Shown in pieces: positions 53,767 to 62,413 of a stretch of DNA of 64,000 bases. The stretch's first letter is position 1, and each line of letters opens with the position of its first letter. This DNA is from Candidatus Amarolinea dominans (GTDB lineage Bacteria; Chloroflexota; Anaerolineae; SSC4; Amarolineaceae), in contig JADJYJ010000020.1 of assembly GCA_016719785.1 (NCBI GenBank), positions 62,001 through 126,000 on the forward strand, given 5' to 3'. The notes under the pieces are model-generated. The model was not told where the DNA came from and did no database searches. It saw only the letters and a list, made by a program, of their open reading frames with translations. The position numbers and the translations under genes were made by a program.

Positions 53767-56700
53767 CCGACTTCACCCACTCCCTCGCCATCGTCATCGG
53801 CATCAACGATTACGCCAACGGCATCCCGCGGCTGACCACCGCGGTCAACGACGCGGCGCGGCTGGCCGATCTGCTGCGTGATGCGCACGGCTACGAGACC
53901 ATCCTGCTTACCGAGCCGGAAACAAATCAGCCGGTCACGCGGGCGCGGCTGGCTGCGCTGTTCACCGAGGAGCTGCCGGCCCGCCTGGGCGAGGACGACC
54001 GCCTGCTGATCTACTTCGCCGGCCATGGCGTGGCCCTGGACGGCGACGACGGCCCGCGCGGCTATCTCGTCCCCCAGGACGCCCGCCCCGGCGACTCCGC
54101 CAGCATGTTGGCCATGACCGACCTGCACGCCTGGCTGACCGCCCTGCCGTGCCGCCATATGCTGGCGATCCTGGACTGCTGTTTCGCCGGCGCGTTCCGC
54201 TGGTCCGCCACGCGCCACATCGGCGCGCTGCCTGACGTGATCCACAAGGAGCGCTACGACCGCTACCTGCTCTCGCCCGCCTGGCAGGTGCTGACTTCGG
54301 CCGCGTACGATCAGAAGGCGCTGGACGTGCTGGGCGGCAACGTGCTTGGCCGCCGCGAGACGGATGGCCGCCAGCATTCTCCCTTCGCCCTGGCCCTGTT
54401 CGACGCGCTGGAGAAGGGCGAGGCCGACCTGGTGCCCAAAGACCGGGGCGACGGCGTCATCACCGCCACCGAGCTGTACCTTTATCTGCGTCAGCAGGTA
54501 GAGGTGCAGGCCGAGGAGCAGGCCAGCCACGAGCAGACGCCCGGCCTGTGGCCGTTGAACAAGCATCGCAAGGGGGAATTCATCTTCCTGGCGCCCGGTC
54601 ATCCGCTGAACCTGCCGCCGGCGCCCGATCTGACCGACGAGCTGAACCCGTACCGCGGCCTGAAGTCCTACGACCAGCAGCATGCCCCGCTCTTCTTCGG
54701 CCGCGAGGACGAGATCAAGGCGTTGACGGCGCTGGTGGATCGGCAGTCCTTCCTGGCCGTCCTGGGCGCGTCGGGCACGGGGAAGTCGAGCTTGGTCAAG
54801 GCGGGGGTGCTACCGCGGCTTGAGAGACTGGAGATTGGAGATCAGAGACCGGAGATCGGAAGCCCGCCGGAGGCCGAGGCCATCCGGCTACCAGATGGAA
54901 GCCCCTCCGGGGCTGATGGAGCCGTTGACACCCAGGCCCGCAGGGCCTTGCACCTTGTAGCCGGGTCCGTTCTACGGCCCGGCGGGCCTCTCTACCGCGT
55001 CCTTCCTCCCATGCGGCCCACCGATCAGCCGGTGCAGGCGTTGGCCGCGCTGCTGCGCGCCGAGCTGGGCGAAGACCTGTCAGGTCTCGGAGACCTCCCA
55101 GGCCTGGCGCACGACAACGCCCTGGCGCAGGCCATCGCCCGCTGGGCTGAGGGGCATCCCAACGAGCGCCTGGTGCTCACCGTTGACCAGTTCGAGGAGC
55201 TGGCCACCCTGTGTCGCGACGACGCCGAGCGGGAGCGCTTCCTGCGCCTGCTGGCCGCGGCCGTGGAGCAGCAGCCCGCCGCCTTCCGCCTGATCATCAC
55301 CCTGCGTACCGACTTCGAGCCGCAGTTTACTCAGGAGGGCTCTCCGCTGGCTAACCTCTGGCAATCGGCCCGCCTTGCCGAGCCGCCGGCCCGCTACATC
55401 GTGCCGCCCATGGACATCGAGGACCTGCGCCAGGTGATCGAGGGACCGGCCTCGGTGCGCGTGCTCTACTTCGACCCGCCGGAGCTGGTGGACGACCTGA
55501 TCAAGGAGGTGATCCAGACCCCCGGCGCGCTGCCGTTGCTCTCCTTCACCCTGAGCGAGTTGTACGTCAAGTACGTGCAGAGCGGCCGTGACGACCGGGC
55601 GCTGGCGGGTGCGGACTACCAGGCGCTGGGCGGGGTGGTCGGCTCGCTGCGCAACCGGGCCACCGAGGAGTATGATCGTCTGCCCGATGATGCGCACCGC
55701 CTGACCATGCAGCGGGTGATGCTGCGCATGGTGGCAGTCGAGGGCGGTGAGCTGGCCCGGCGGCGGGTGGCGCTGAGCGAGCTGGAGTATCCGACGGAGG
55801 AAGAAAATACACGAGTCAAGGCCGTGCTCGACCGGCTGGTGGAGGCCCGCCTGCTGGTGCGCGGCACTGCGGATAATCCCGATGGCACCAAAGGCGAAGC
55901 CTACGTCGAGCCGGCGCACGATGCGTTGGTGCTGGCCTGGGACAAACTGCTGCGCTGGAAGCAGGAGGCTGAGGAATACCTGCCCTTGCAGCGGCGGCTG
56001 GCGCAGGCGGCCACGGAATGGGGCAAGGCCGCGCCCGCGGCCAAGACCGGCCTGCTGTGGGACGATGACCCCCGCCTGCCGCAGGTGGAGGAGACGCTGT
56101 GGCCCACGGGAGGGAAGCAGAAGGGGTTGGTGGGGCGAGTGCGTTGGGCGCGGCAGGTACTGGCGCCCAAGATCGCTGCGCCGGCGAATACGAAATGGCT
56201 AAACGGTGTAGAATTGGCTTTTGTGCAGGACAGTGTGCAGGCGCGCACCAGGTTTTGGCGCCGCGTGCTCGGCGCTGCAACGCTGTTTGCGCTGGTATTG
56301 ATCACAGCCACAGCAATCTCGCTCGGACTCCAGAGTCGTGCCGTGAAGGCCGAGGCGACCGCCGTTGCAGAGGCAACGCGGGCGCTGAACGCAGAGGCAA
56401 CCGCGGTCGTCAACGAGCAGATTGCGAAGGAGAAACAGGCCGAGGCCGAGCGCGAAACGCGGCGCGCCCGTGCGGGTGAGCTGTCCGCGGTCGCGCTTGG
56501 GCAAATTGACCGGGATCCCGAGCTTGCGCTCCTGGTCGCGCAGGAGGCCATCAGCGTCACGCGCACCTTCGAATCTGAGGAGGCGTTGCGCCGGGCGTTG
56601 CGCGGGTCACTGCTGCGCGGCGCCTACGCGCCGGACGGTCTCTGGATCAACTCGACCACGTTTGCGCCCGACGGCAGCCGGCTGCTCGTGACCGGCAATC

Positions 56701-58850
56701 GCGGCGAGCAGCCCGTCGCGCAGATTCTGGAGATGCCATCCTTGAAACCGGTCGTCCAGTTGCACGACCCGCCAGGCGACTACATCACAGACGCACGCTT
56801 CTCACCCAACGGCGAGCGAATTTTGACGGTTGACGACAGCGGCGGCGTCAGCCTGTGGGATGCGAGGACGGGCGTGGCCGACCCGCCGTTCCAAGGCGTC
56901 GCGGCTGACTGGTCGGCCGACGGCAGCCGTTTCGCCGTCGCGGCAGACGATGGCACGGTGGATATTCGGAACGCCGCCGACGGCCGGGGCGAGCTTACGT
57001 TTCCCGGTCGTGAGGGCGAATCGGCCGAGGCGGTGTCCTTCGCAGCCGGCGACACGCTCATCGTGCTGGTGACCGCCGATTATCTTGGCGCGGGCCAACA
57101 GGCACAGGTGCTCGACGCGGCCACGGGCGACACCCTGGCCGAATTCCCGGTCAACCGCGGCAGCCTGTCGTTTTCGACGGACCGGAGCATGCTGGCGAAT
57201 GGCGAAGGCAAGACGGTTCAAGTGCGAGCGGCCAGTGACGCGTTTGCGCAGCCGGCGCACAGCATCGCAGGCCACCAGGCCGACGTGAATGTCACACGGT
57301 TTGCGCCGGACGGCCGATTGGTGGCGACTGCGGCAGACGACAATACCGTCCGCGTGTGGACCCTCCCGGATCCCGGCACGTCGCCATCCCGCGTCTCTGT
57401 GGCCCAGGAGACGACTTTGGAGGAGCAAGCTCAGCTGATCGAGTTCTCGCCCCTCGACGGCACGCTGCTTACTGCAGGCTACGGCGACGTCCGCGGATGG
57501 GACATTGCGAATACCCGGGAGCTGCTGTCAGTTGACCCCACCAGCAGCCTGCAGGCCGATGCCCTGGCCGTTTCGCCGGACGGCCGCACCTTTGTGACCG
57601 CAAGTTCGGGGAGCGTGCAGCTGTGGGCGTCCCGCACGGGCGAGGAGTACGCGCTCTTCGACGCAGGGCAGGCGGTCATGGCGCCGGACGGCAATGAGCT
57701 AGCGGTGGTATCGCAAGACGGAGTTAGATTGCAGGCGGCCGGCCCTGAAGATCCCATCGCCGCGCGCTTGCCCGGTTGGGAGGCAGGCGCCTACCGCGAT
57801 CCCGCCTTCACCGCCAAGAGCCGCTTTCTATACGCCCAACAGGGCCTATCGGTGGTCTGGTGGGACACTGCCACGGGCGAGCGCGCCGGAGCACTCGACC
57901 TCAGCGGCAAGGCGAACGGCGACATCGTCCTTGCGCCTGACGGCGCTGCGCTCGGGGGGAGCATGCGGCTGCCCGGCGAAATGGTGCGTCTCGTGCCGGT
58001 CTTGTTGGCTACAGCCACGGGTAAACCGCGGCCGCTGGCGGGCGACATGCCCCCGTACGAGGCCATCAGGCAGCTTGGCTTCTCGCCGGACGGAAGCTTG
58101 TTCTTCGTGAACGGGTCGACGTTGACGACCGAAGCGGGCAGCAACCGTATCGTCCGGGTGTGGGACACAGCCACCGGCCGGCTGCATCTGCCCAGCGAAG
58201 GCGTCGCAGGTGGTACGGGAAGCTTCCCGGTTGACGGCGGGTTCGGCCGCGGCGCCAGCTTGATCTTCTCGCCGGATGGCAAGCGCATCATCACGGCGAA
58301 CGAGGATGGCATCACGGTCTGGGCGGTAGCTGACGGCGCAAAGCTGGCGGAGATCCCGGCCGGCAGCACGCCGATCAGCGCCGTCGCTATGGCTATCACC
58401 GCCGACGGTGGCCGGCTGGTGATACCCGATGGGTCCACGACGACCGCCCGCATCTGGGACCTGGCCACGGGTAAGACAACGCCCCTGCGAAGTCACATCG
58501 GCGTGATAGACACGGTGCGCATATCGGCCGATGGGAGCTTAGTGTTGACGGCCAGCGGGCATGACGGCAGCACGCGCCTGTGGGACGGGACGACCGGAGA
58601 GCAGCTGACGGTATTCCCGTGGAGGATGCAAGAGGTAAACTTGTCCTCCGACGGCCGCCTGGTGCTCTTTAGTCCAAACGCCTTTGACAACGCCAAGACC
58701 TACCCGCAGCTCTACTTCACGCGTGCCGCCGACCTGCTGGCGCTGAGCAGGACCCGCGTCACCCGAACGCTCACCTGCCCCGAGCGCCGTGGATTCCTGC
58801 GCGAGGCGATTGACTGTCAGGTGGCGACGCCGGAGCCAGTGTCCAGTTGA
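53763..58850 (+). CDS. C14-nSTAND1-WD40 protein, locus 2 (intact)
   Basis: 1695 residues from ATG 53763. Order: caspase domain (LAIVIGINDYANGIPRLTTA, His88 in FAGHG, Cys140 in DCCFAG); linker; nSTAND1 NTPase (NPYRGLKSYDQQHAPLFFGR, Walker A GASGTGKSS with Lys341, Walker B LTVDQFEELATL with Asp475, winged helix to AYVEPAHDALVLAWDKLLRW); membrane helix at about 832-856 (VLGAATLFALVLITATAISL); coiled coil (KAEATAVAEATRALNAEATA); WD40-like propellers to the end (FAPDGSRLLVTG, RVWDTATGRL). Predicted membrane-tethered protease released by sensor-driven oligomerisation. Its ATG overlaps the abiEii stop. Confidence 0.85.
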   Translation: MTDFTHSLAIVIGINDYANGIPRLTTAVNDAARLADLLRDAHGYETILLTEPETNQPVTRARLAALFTEELPARLGEDDRLLIYFAGHGVALDGDDGPRGYLVPQDARPGDSASMLAMTDLHAWLTALPCRHMLAILDCCFAGAFRWSATRHIGALPDVIHKERYDRYLLSPAWQVLTSAAYDQKALDVLGGNVLGRRETDGRQHSPFALALFDALEKGEADLVPKDRGDGVITATELYLYLRQQVEVQAEEQASHEQTPGLWPLNKHRKGEFIFLAPGHPLNLPPAPDLTDELNPYRGLKSYDQQHAPLFFGREDEIKALTALVDRQSFLAVLGASGTGKSSLVKAGVLPRLERLEIGDQRPEIGSPPEAEAIRLPDGSPSGADGAVDTQARRALHLVAGSVLRPGGPLYRVLPPMRPTDQPVQALAALLRAELGEDLSGLGDLPGLAHDNALAQAIARWAEGHPNERLVLTVDQFEELATLCRDDAERERFLRLLAAAVEQQPAAFRLIITLRTDFEPQFTQEGSPLANLWQSARLAEPPARYIVPPMDIEDLRQVIEGPASVRVLYFDPPELVDDLIKEVIQTPGALPLLSFTLSELYVKYVQSGRDDRALAGADYQALGGVVGSLRNRATEEYDRLPDDAHRLTMQRVMLRMVAVEGGELARRRVALSELEYPTEEENTRVKAVLDRLVEARLLVRGTADNPDGTKGEAYVEPAHDALVLAWDKLLRWKQEAEEYLPLQRRLAQAATEWGKAAPAAKTGLLWDDDPRLPQVEETLWPTGGKQKGLVGRVRWARQVLAPKIAAPANTKWLNGVELAFVQDSVQARTRFWRRVLGAATLFALVLITATAISLGLQSRAVKAEATAVAEATRALNAEATAVVNEQIAKEKQAEAERETRRARAGELSAVALGQIDRDPELALLVAQEAISVTRTFESEEALRRALRGSLLRGAYAPDGLWINSTTFAPDGSRLLVTGNRGEQPVAQILEMPSLKPVVQLHDPPGDYITDARFSPNGERILTVDDSGGVSLWDARTGVADPPFQGVAADWSADGSRFAVAADDGTVDIRNAADGRGELTFPGREGESAEAVSFAAGDTLIVLVTADYLGAGQQAQVLDAATGDTLAEFPVNRGSLSFSTDRSMLANGEGKTVQVRAASDAFAQPAHSIAGHQADVNVTRFAPDGRLVATAADDNTVRVWTLPDPGTSPSRVSVAQETTLEEQAQLIEFSPLDGTLLTAGYGDVRGWDIANTRELLSVDPTSSLQADALAVSPDGRTFVTASSGSVQLWASRTGEEYALFDAGQAVMAPDGNELAVVSQDGVRLQAAGPEDPIAARLPGWEAGAYRDPAFTAKSRFLYAQQGLSVVWWDTATGERAGALDLSGKANGDIVLAPDGAALGGSMRLPGEMVRLVPVLLATATGKPRPLAGDMPPYEAIRQLGFSPDGSLFFVNGSTLTTEAGSNRIVRVWDTATGRLHLPSEGVAGGTGSFPVDGGFGRGASLIFSPDGKRIITANEDGITVWAVADGAKLAEIPAGSTPISAVAMAITADGGRLVIPDGSTTTARIWDLATGKTTPLRSHIGVIDTVRISADGSLVLTASGHDGSTRLWDGTTGEQLTVFPWRMQEVNLSSDGRLVLFSPNAFDNAKTYPQLYFTRAADLLALSRTRVTRTLTCPERRGFLREAIDCQVATPEPVSS
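54826..55003. mobile_element. Repeat insert within the nSTAND1 domain of locus 2
   Basis: Between LPRLE and LPPMRPTDQ the protein has about 60 low-complexity residues (EIGDQRPEIGSPPEAEAIRL and so on) from dispersed-repeat DNA: AGATTGGAGATC, GAAGCCCCTCCGGGGC, GGTCCGTTCTACGGCC. The frame is preserved. It occupies the same site as the palindrome at 45846 in locus 1; exact borders are uncertain. Confidence 0.6.
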
Positions 58851-58882
58851 CGGCATATGCGTTTGAGGATCAATAGAACGAC

Positions 58883-58978
58883 ATGACCATCACCGACTAC
58901 CGCAACTTCGACCTTCTTCTCGCCCGCGCCGGCGACCGCCAAGCAACACATCAGGCGATGCCCACAAGGGGAATATGA
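58883..58978 (+). pseudogene. Remnant of a CHAT-protease-like N-terminus (3 of 3)
   Basis: ATG 58883 reads MTITDYRNFDLLLARAGDR then an unrelated short tail to the TGA. Only 20 family codons remain. Directly after it begins the leader of the caspase gene at 59022. Confidence 0.55.
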
Positions 58979-59021
58979 TGTCCGAAACACCAATGCAACT
59001 CATTTTCACAAGGAGAGAAAC

Positions 59022-61181
59022 ATGAACGACCATCCCACCACCACTCCCGACATCTGGGCGCTGCTCATCGGCGTTGACTGCTACATGCCTGCCACCATCC
59101 CGGACCTGCCGCGCTACGGCAATCTGGGCGGCTGCGTCAACGACATCCTGCTGATGGATGCGTTCCTGCGCGAGCGGCGGAACGTGCCGGCGGCGCACAT
59201 CAAGAAATTGACGGCCACCGTGCCGGCCAGCGGACCGAAGCACGAGCCCCAGGAGCCGCCCGAGCGGCAGCCCACCAAGGCCAACATCATCGCGGCACTG
59301 CAGGCGCTGGCGAAACCCGATGGCCCGCAGCCGGGCGATCAGGTCTATATCCACTACTCGGGCCACGGTGGTCGGGCCGTCACGATCCGGCCGGACATTA
59401 AGGGCAAGGACGGTTTGGACGAATCGCTGGTACCCACCGATTACGGCCAGATCGTAAACGAGGCCCAGCCCGAGGATCGCTACGTGCGCGACCTGGAGCT
59501 GGCCGCGCTGCTGCAGGCGCTGGTCGATCGTAAGCTGATCGTCACCGTCATCCTCGATAGCTGCCATGCTGGCGGCGCGGCGTCCAGGGGAAGCATGGAA
59601 GGCGTACGCGGCAGCGACGAGATTGACAAGATTCCGCGCGTCCCCAGCACGCTCGCCGGCGCCCCCGACGAACTGGCGACCATCTGGCAAGCGCAGACGC
59701 GCGGCACGCGCGGGGCATCGGTGGCCAGCGGCTGGCTGCCCGATCCGAACGGCTACACCCTGTTGGCCGCCTGTGCAGCATCCGAACTGGCAGGCGAGTA
59801 TGACCGGCTCCATCCTGCGCCGAACGGCAAGCAGCACGGTTATCTGACCTATTGGCTGTGGCATACGCTACAAAGTCCGGTCGCGAGTTGGGAGATGGTC
59901 CGCCAACAGGTGATGAGCTGTGTTCACGGCTTGAACCAGCCTCAAACGCCGCAATTGCAGGGGGTAAGCCGCCGGGCCGTCTTCGGCGGCGCGGCCCTGG
60001 CCTTGCCGGCGGGGGTCAATATCTTGGAGGCGCAGGGAGATCGGCTGCGCCTCCACATTGGCCCATCCGACGGCGTCGGCATCGGCGCGCAGTTCTTCGT
60101 CTATCGCAAGGGCGTCACCGATTTCAAACAGACCGACCAACGCCTGGCCGTGGCTGAAGTCCGTGAGCCGGTCACGCGCGAAGATGGCGGCATGAACGAT
60201 GCTGAATCGTGGGCCGAGGTGCTGCGCCGCCTGGGGGATGGAACGATCGAGCCGGGCTGCCAGGCGCTCCTCTTTGACCCTGGACAGAAGCAGCAGCGGG
60301 CGGTGCAACTGGTACGCGGGGGCGCGGCGCCGGCCGACCTGGTCGAAGCTGCGCTCGCCAACCTTGCGATGATCATATCTCGGAGCGAGGAGCATTTCGT
60401 GCGGCTGGCCGCCAATGGCGAAGACGCTTACTTTCATGTCGGCCTCACCGCCAACAAGGAATATGAAATCCGGGCCGCCAACGATCAGCCGCTGGCGAAC
60501 CTGCAACCAGTACCCGTCGCCTATCCCAGGGAAACAGCCTATCAACTCAACCACCTGGCGAAATACTTCAACGTGCTGGAGTTGAGCAGCCCGGACACCA
60601 TGTCGCGGCTGGCAGGAAAATTGGAGGTGACGCTGATGCGTACGCCGGATGAGGAGTTCAATGAGCCGGGAGGGACACCCACGGTAAAACATACCCCCCA
60701 AGGCGCCAGGCCAGGGCTAGGTCAGGCATACTACCTTCGCATTCGCAACCTCTTTGAGCCATTGCCTGGACCGCCCAGCGATGCCAGGGACTACGTCGCG
60801 GAGCTTGCCCGCCGCACCATGAACGTCGCTGTGCTCAACCTGGCGCCGGACTGGGGCATCAACCGCTTGCTGCCGAACGTGACCGAGCCACCTTACTACC
60901 CTCTCGAACCTGGCCAGACCCTGCTACTGCCTCCCATTGCGCCCGGAAAGTCGCCGGAGTTGCCCCGTCTCTATTCCACTGTGCCGCCCGGAGCCAGGGA
61001 TAATGAGGCGATTGACATCTTCAAAGTGTTTGCTACCACCGATACGACCGACTATGATTCATTGCAGCTCCAGCCTCTGGATTCTGCATTGAAGCGCGCC
61101 GGTGTGGATCGCAGCCCAGTGTCGCCGGAACCGGAACGGACCTGGATCACGACGCAGGTGACGGTGCGCGTTGTGAAGTGA
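59022..61181 (+). CDS. Caspase-like protease (peptidase C14) with long beta-rich C-terminus
   Basis: 719 residues from ATG 59022 (AAGGAGAG upstream). LLIGVDCYMPATIPDLPRYG, YIHYSGHGGRAV (His115), VTVILDSCHAGGAASRGS (Cys181) and GYTLLAACAASELAGE. The C-terminal 350 residues (GVNILEAQGDRLRLHIGPSD, FFVYRKGVTDF, YYLRIRNLFEPLPG) are beta-rich, the same type as the tail of the caspase at 42278. No signal peptide. Probably a cytoplasmic protease in the island, in its own transcription unit. Confidence 0.82.
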   Translation: MNDHPTTTPDIWALLIGVDCYMPATIPDLPRYGNLGGCVNDILLMDAFLRERRNVPAAHIKKLTATVPASGPKHEPQEPPERQPTKANIIAALQALAKPDGPQPGDQVYIHYSGHGGRAVTIRPDIKGKDGLDESLVPTDYGQIVNEAQPEDRYVRDLELAALLQALVDRKLIVTVILDSCHAGGAASRGSMEGVRGSDEIDKIPRVPSTLAGAPDELATIWQAQTRGTRGASVASGWLPDPNGYTLLAACAASELAGEYDRLHPAPNGKQHGYLTYWLWHTLQSPVASWEMVRQQVMSCVHGLNQPQTPQLQGVSRRAVFGGAALALPAGVNILEAQGDRLRLHIGPSDGVGIGAQFFVYRKGVTDFKQTDQRLAVAEVREPVTREDGGMNDAESWAEVLRRLGDGTIEPGCQALLFDPGQKQQRAVQLVRGGAAPADLVEAALANLAMIISRSEEHFVRLAANGEDAYFHVGLTANKEYEIRAANDQPLANLQPVPVAYPRETAYQLNHLAKYFNVLELSSPDTMSRLAGKLEVTLMRTPDEEFNEPGGTPTVKHTPQGARPGLGQAYYLRIRNLFEPLPGPPSDARDYVAELARRTMNVAVLNLAPDWGINRLLPNVTEPPYYPLEPGQTLLLPPIAPGKSPELPRLYSTVPPGARDNEAIDIFKVFATTDTTDYDSLQLQPLDSALKRAGVDRSPVSPEPERTWITTQVTVRVVK

Positions 61182-61225
61182 GATCGGATCTTCAATCCCA
61201 CCAGATCATTGAGTTGCACAAACCT

Positions 61226-61263
61226 GCCGGACAGATGGCGGTTCCACTGACCATCTGTCCGGC
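61226..61263. terminator. Hairpin between the caspase genes
   Basis: Perfect 13-bp stem GCCGGACAGATGG (61226-61238) and CCATCTGTCCGGC (61251-61263) with a 12-nt loop. There is no T-run, so it may be a factor-dependent terminator or an RNA-stabilising hairpin rather than a classic intrinsic one. Confidence 0.5.
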
Positions 61264-61291
61264 GCCTTCCTGATCAGACCCTGGAGGTTCA

Positions 61292-61840
61292 ATGTCACCC
61301 AATGTCAGCGAGACCGCGACAACCCGCGCGACCCTGGTCAACGCCCCTGGGCGCTATCGCCCGGACATCGAGCGCTGGGCGATCGTCGTGGGGATCTCAG
61401 ACTACCAGCACAAGGAGTTGAACCTCAAATGGGCGCACCGGGACGCTGAGGAGGTTCACAAGCTGTTGCTCACGCCTGCGGGCGGCAGCTTTGCGGCCGA
61501 TCACATCCAGTTGCTCGTCAACGAGGCGGCCACTACCCAGGCCATCAGCCGGGCGCTGCGCAGCTTCCTGCAGAAGCCGGCCGAGGAGGATGTGGTACTG
61601 ATCTACTTCGCCTGTCATGGTGGACCCGACCCCGGTCGTACCAGTAATCTCTACCTGTGGACGTACGACACCGACCCGAATGACATCGCCGGCAGCGCGC
61701 TGCCCATGCGCGAGATTGACCTCTCGCTGCGCGAGAACCTGTTGGCCGAGCGGGTTGTGATCCTGGCCGACACCTGTCACAGCGGCGGCCTCGGCGGGGG
61801 CATCGGCCGCCGCAGGCGACTGCGGAAGCCGGCGTCATGA
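61292..61840 (+). CDS. Caspase-like protease domain 1 (active-site intact) of a multi-caspase gene
   Basis: ATG 61292 with CTGGAGG upstream. IVVGISDYQHKELNLKWAHR, LIYFACHGGPDPGRTSNLYL (His) and VVILADTCHSGGL (Cys): a complete catalytic pair. Near 61800 (GGGGGCATCGG tract) the frame shifts; the sequence continues MNAYLDAMSAARGGLALLTS (61837). This is the first of three caspase-fold domains. Confidence 0.8.
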   Translation: MSPNVSETATTRATLVNAPGRYRPDIERWAIVVGISDYQHKELNLKWAHRDAEEVHKLLLTPAGGSFAADHIQLLVNEAATTQAISRALRSFLQKPAEEDVVLIYFACHGGPDPGRTSNLYLWTYDTDPNDIAGSALPMREIDLSLRENLLAERVVILADTCHSGGLGGGIGRRRRLRKPAS

Positions 61841-62151
61841 ACGCCTACTTGGACGCCATGAGCGCGGCCAGGGGCGGCCTGGCGCTGCTCACCTCGGCTG
61901 AGGCCAGCGAGACCTCGCAGGAGGATGCACGCTGGGGCGACGGCCACGGCGTGTTCACCCACTATCTGTTAGAGGGGCTGCGCGGCGGCGGATGGCTCCA
62001 GCCAGCCGCGCGATGGCAAAGTAGCGGTCGGGGAACTCTTCGACTACGTGCGCCACCAGGTGCAGCAGGCCACCGGCAACAGCCAGCACCCGGCCATCGG
62101 CTCCAACCCGTTCGACCGGGATCTGCCGTTGGCTATCACGGGCGGTATTGA
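61837..62151 (+). pseudogene. Second half of caspase domain 1, frameshifted continuation
   Basis: GLALLTSAEASETSQEDARW, GDGHGVFTHYLLEGL is the C-terminal end of the caspase domain (ALLTS..A.E.S.E....GHGVFT..L). The frame shifts again near 62000 into 62048-62413. Confidence 0.72.
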
Positions 62152-62413
62152 CGCCCAGGAGCACCTGGAGCTGGGCCAATGCCTGTTCGAGCTGGCGCGC
62201 ATCGCCGACGAGCCGGACCGCTACCGCTCAACTGCACGCCAGTTCGAGGAGGCGTTGCGGCTGGCGAGCCTGGGCGGGATCGCTTTGCCGGAGGCTAGTT
62301 GGCGGCTGGCTCAAGCCTGGCTGGCTGCAGGGGACGCGGCGCGGGCGATGGAGGTGCCCGGCGCAGGGAGCGCCAGGGAGACGCACTGCCGCCGCCCGCG
62401 CTGTTTATGCTAG
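62048..62413 (+). pseudogene. TPR-like linker of the multi-caspase gene
   Basis: Begins GELFDYVRHQVQQATGNSQH (upstream codons in the same frame), PAIGSNPFDRDLPLAI, which is the usual end of C14 domains, then helical repeats RYRSTARQFEEALRLASLGG, EASWRLAQAWLAAGDAARAM. The frame shifts near 62355 into the next segment. Confidence 0.65.
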
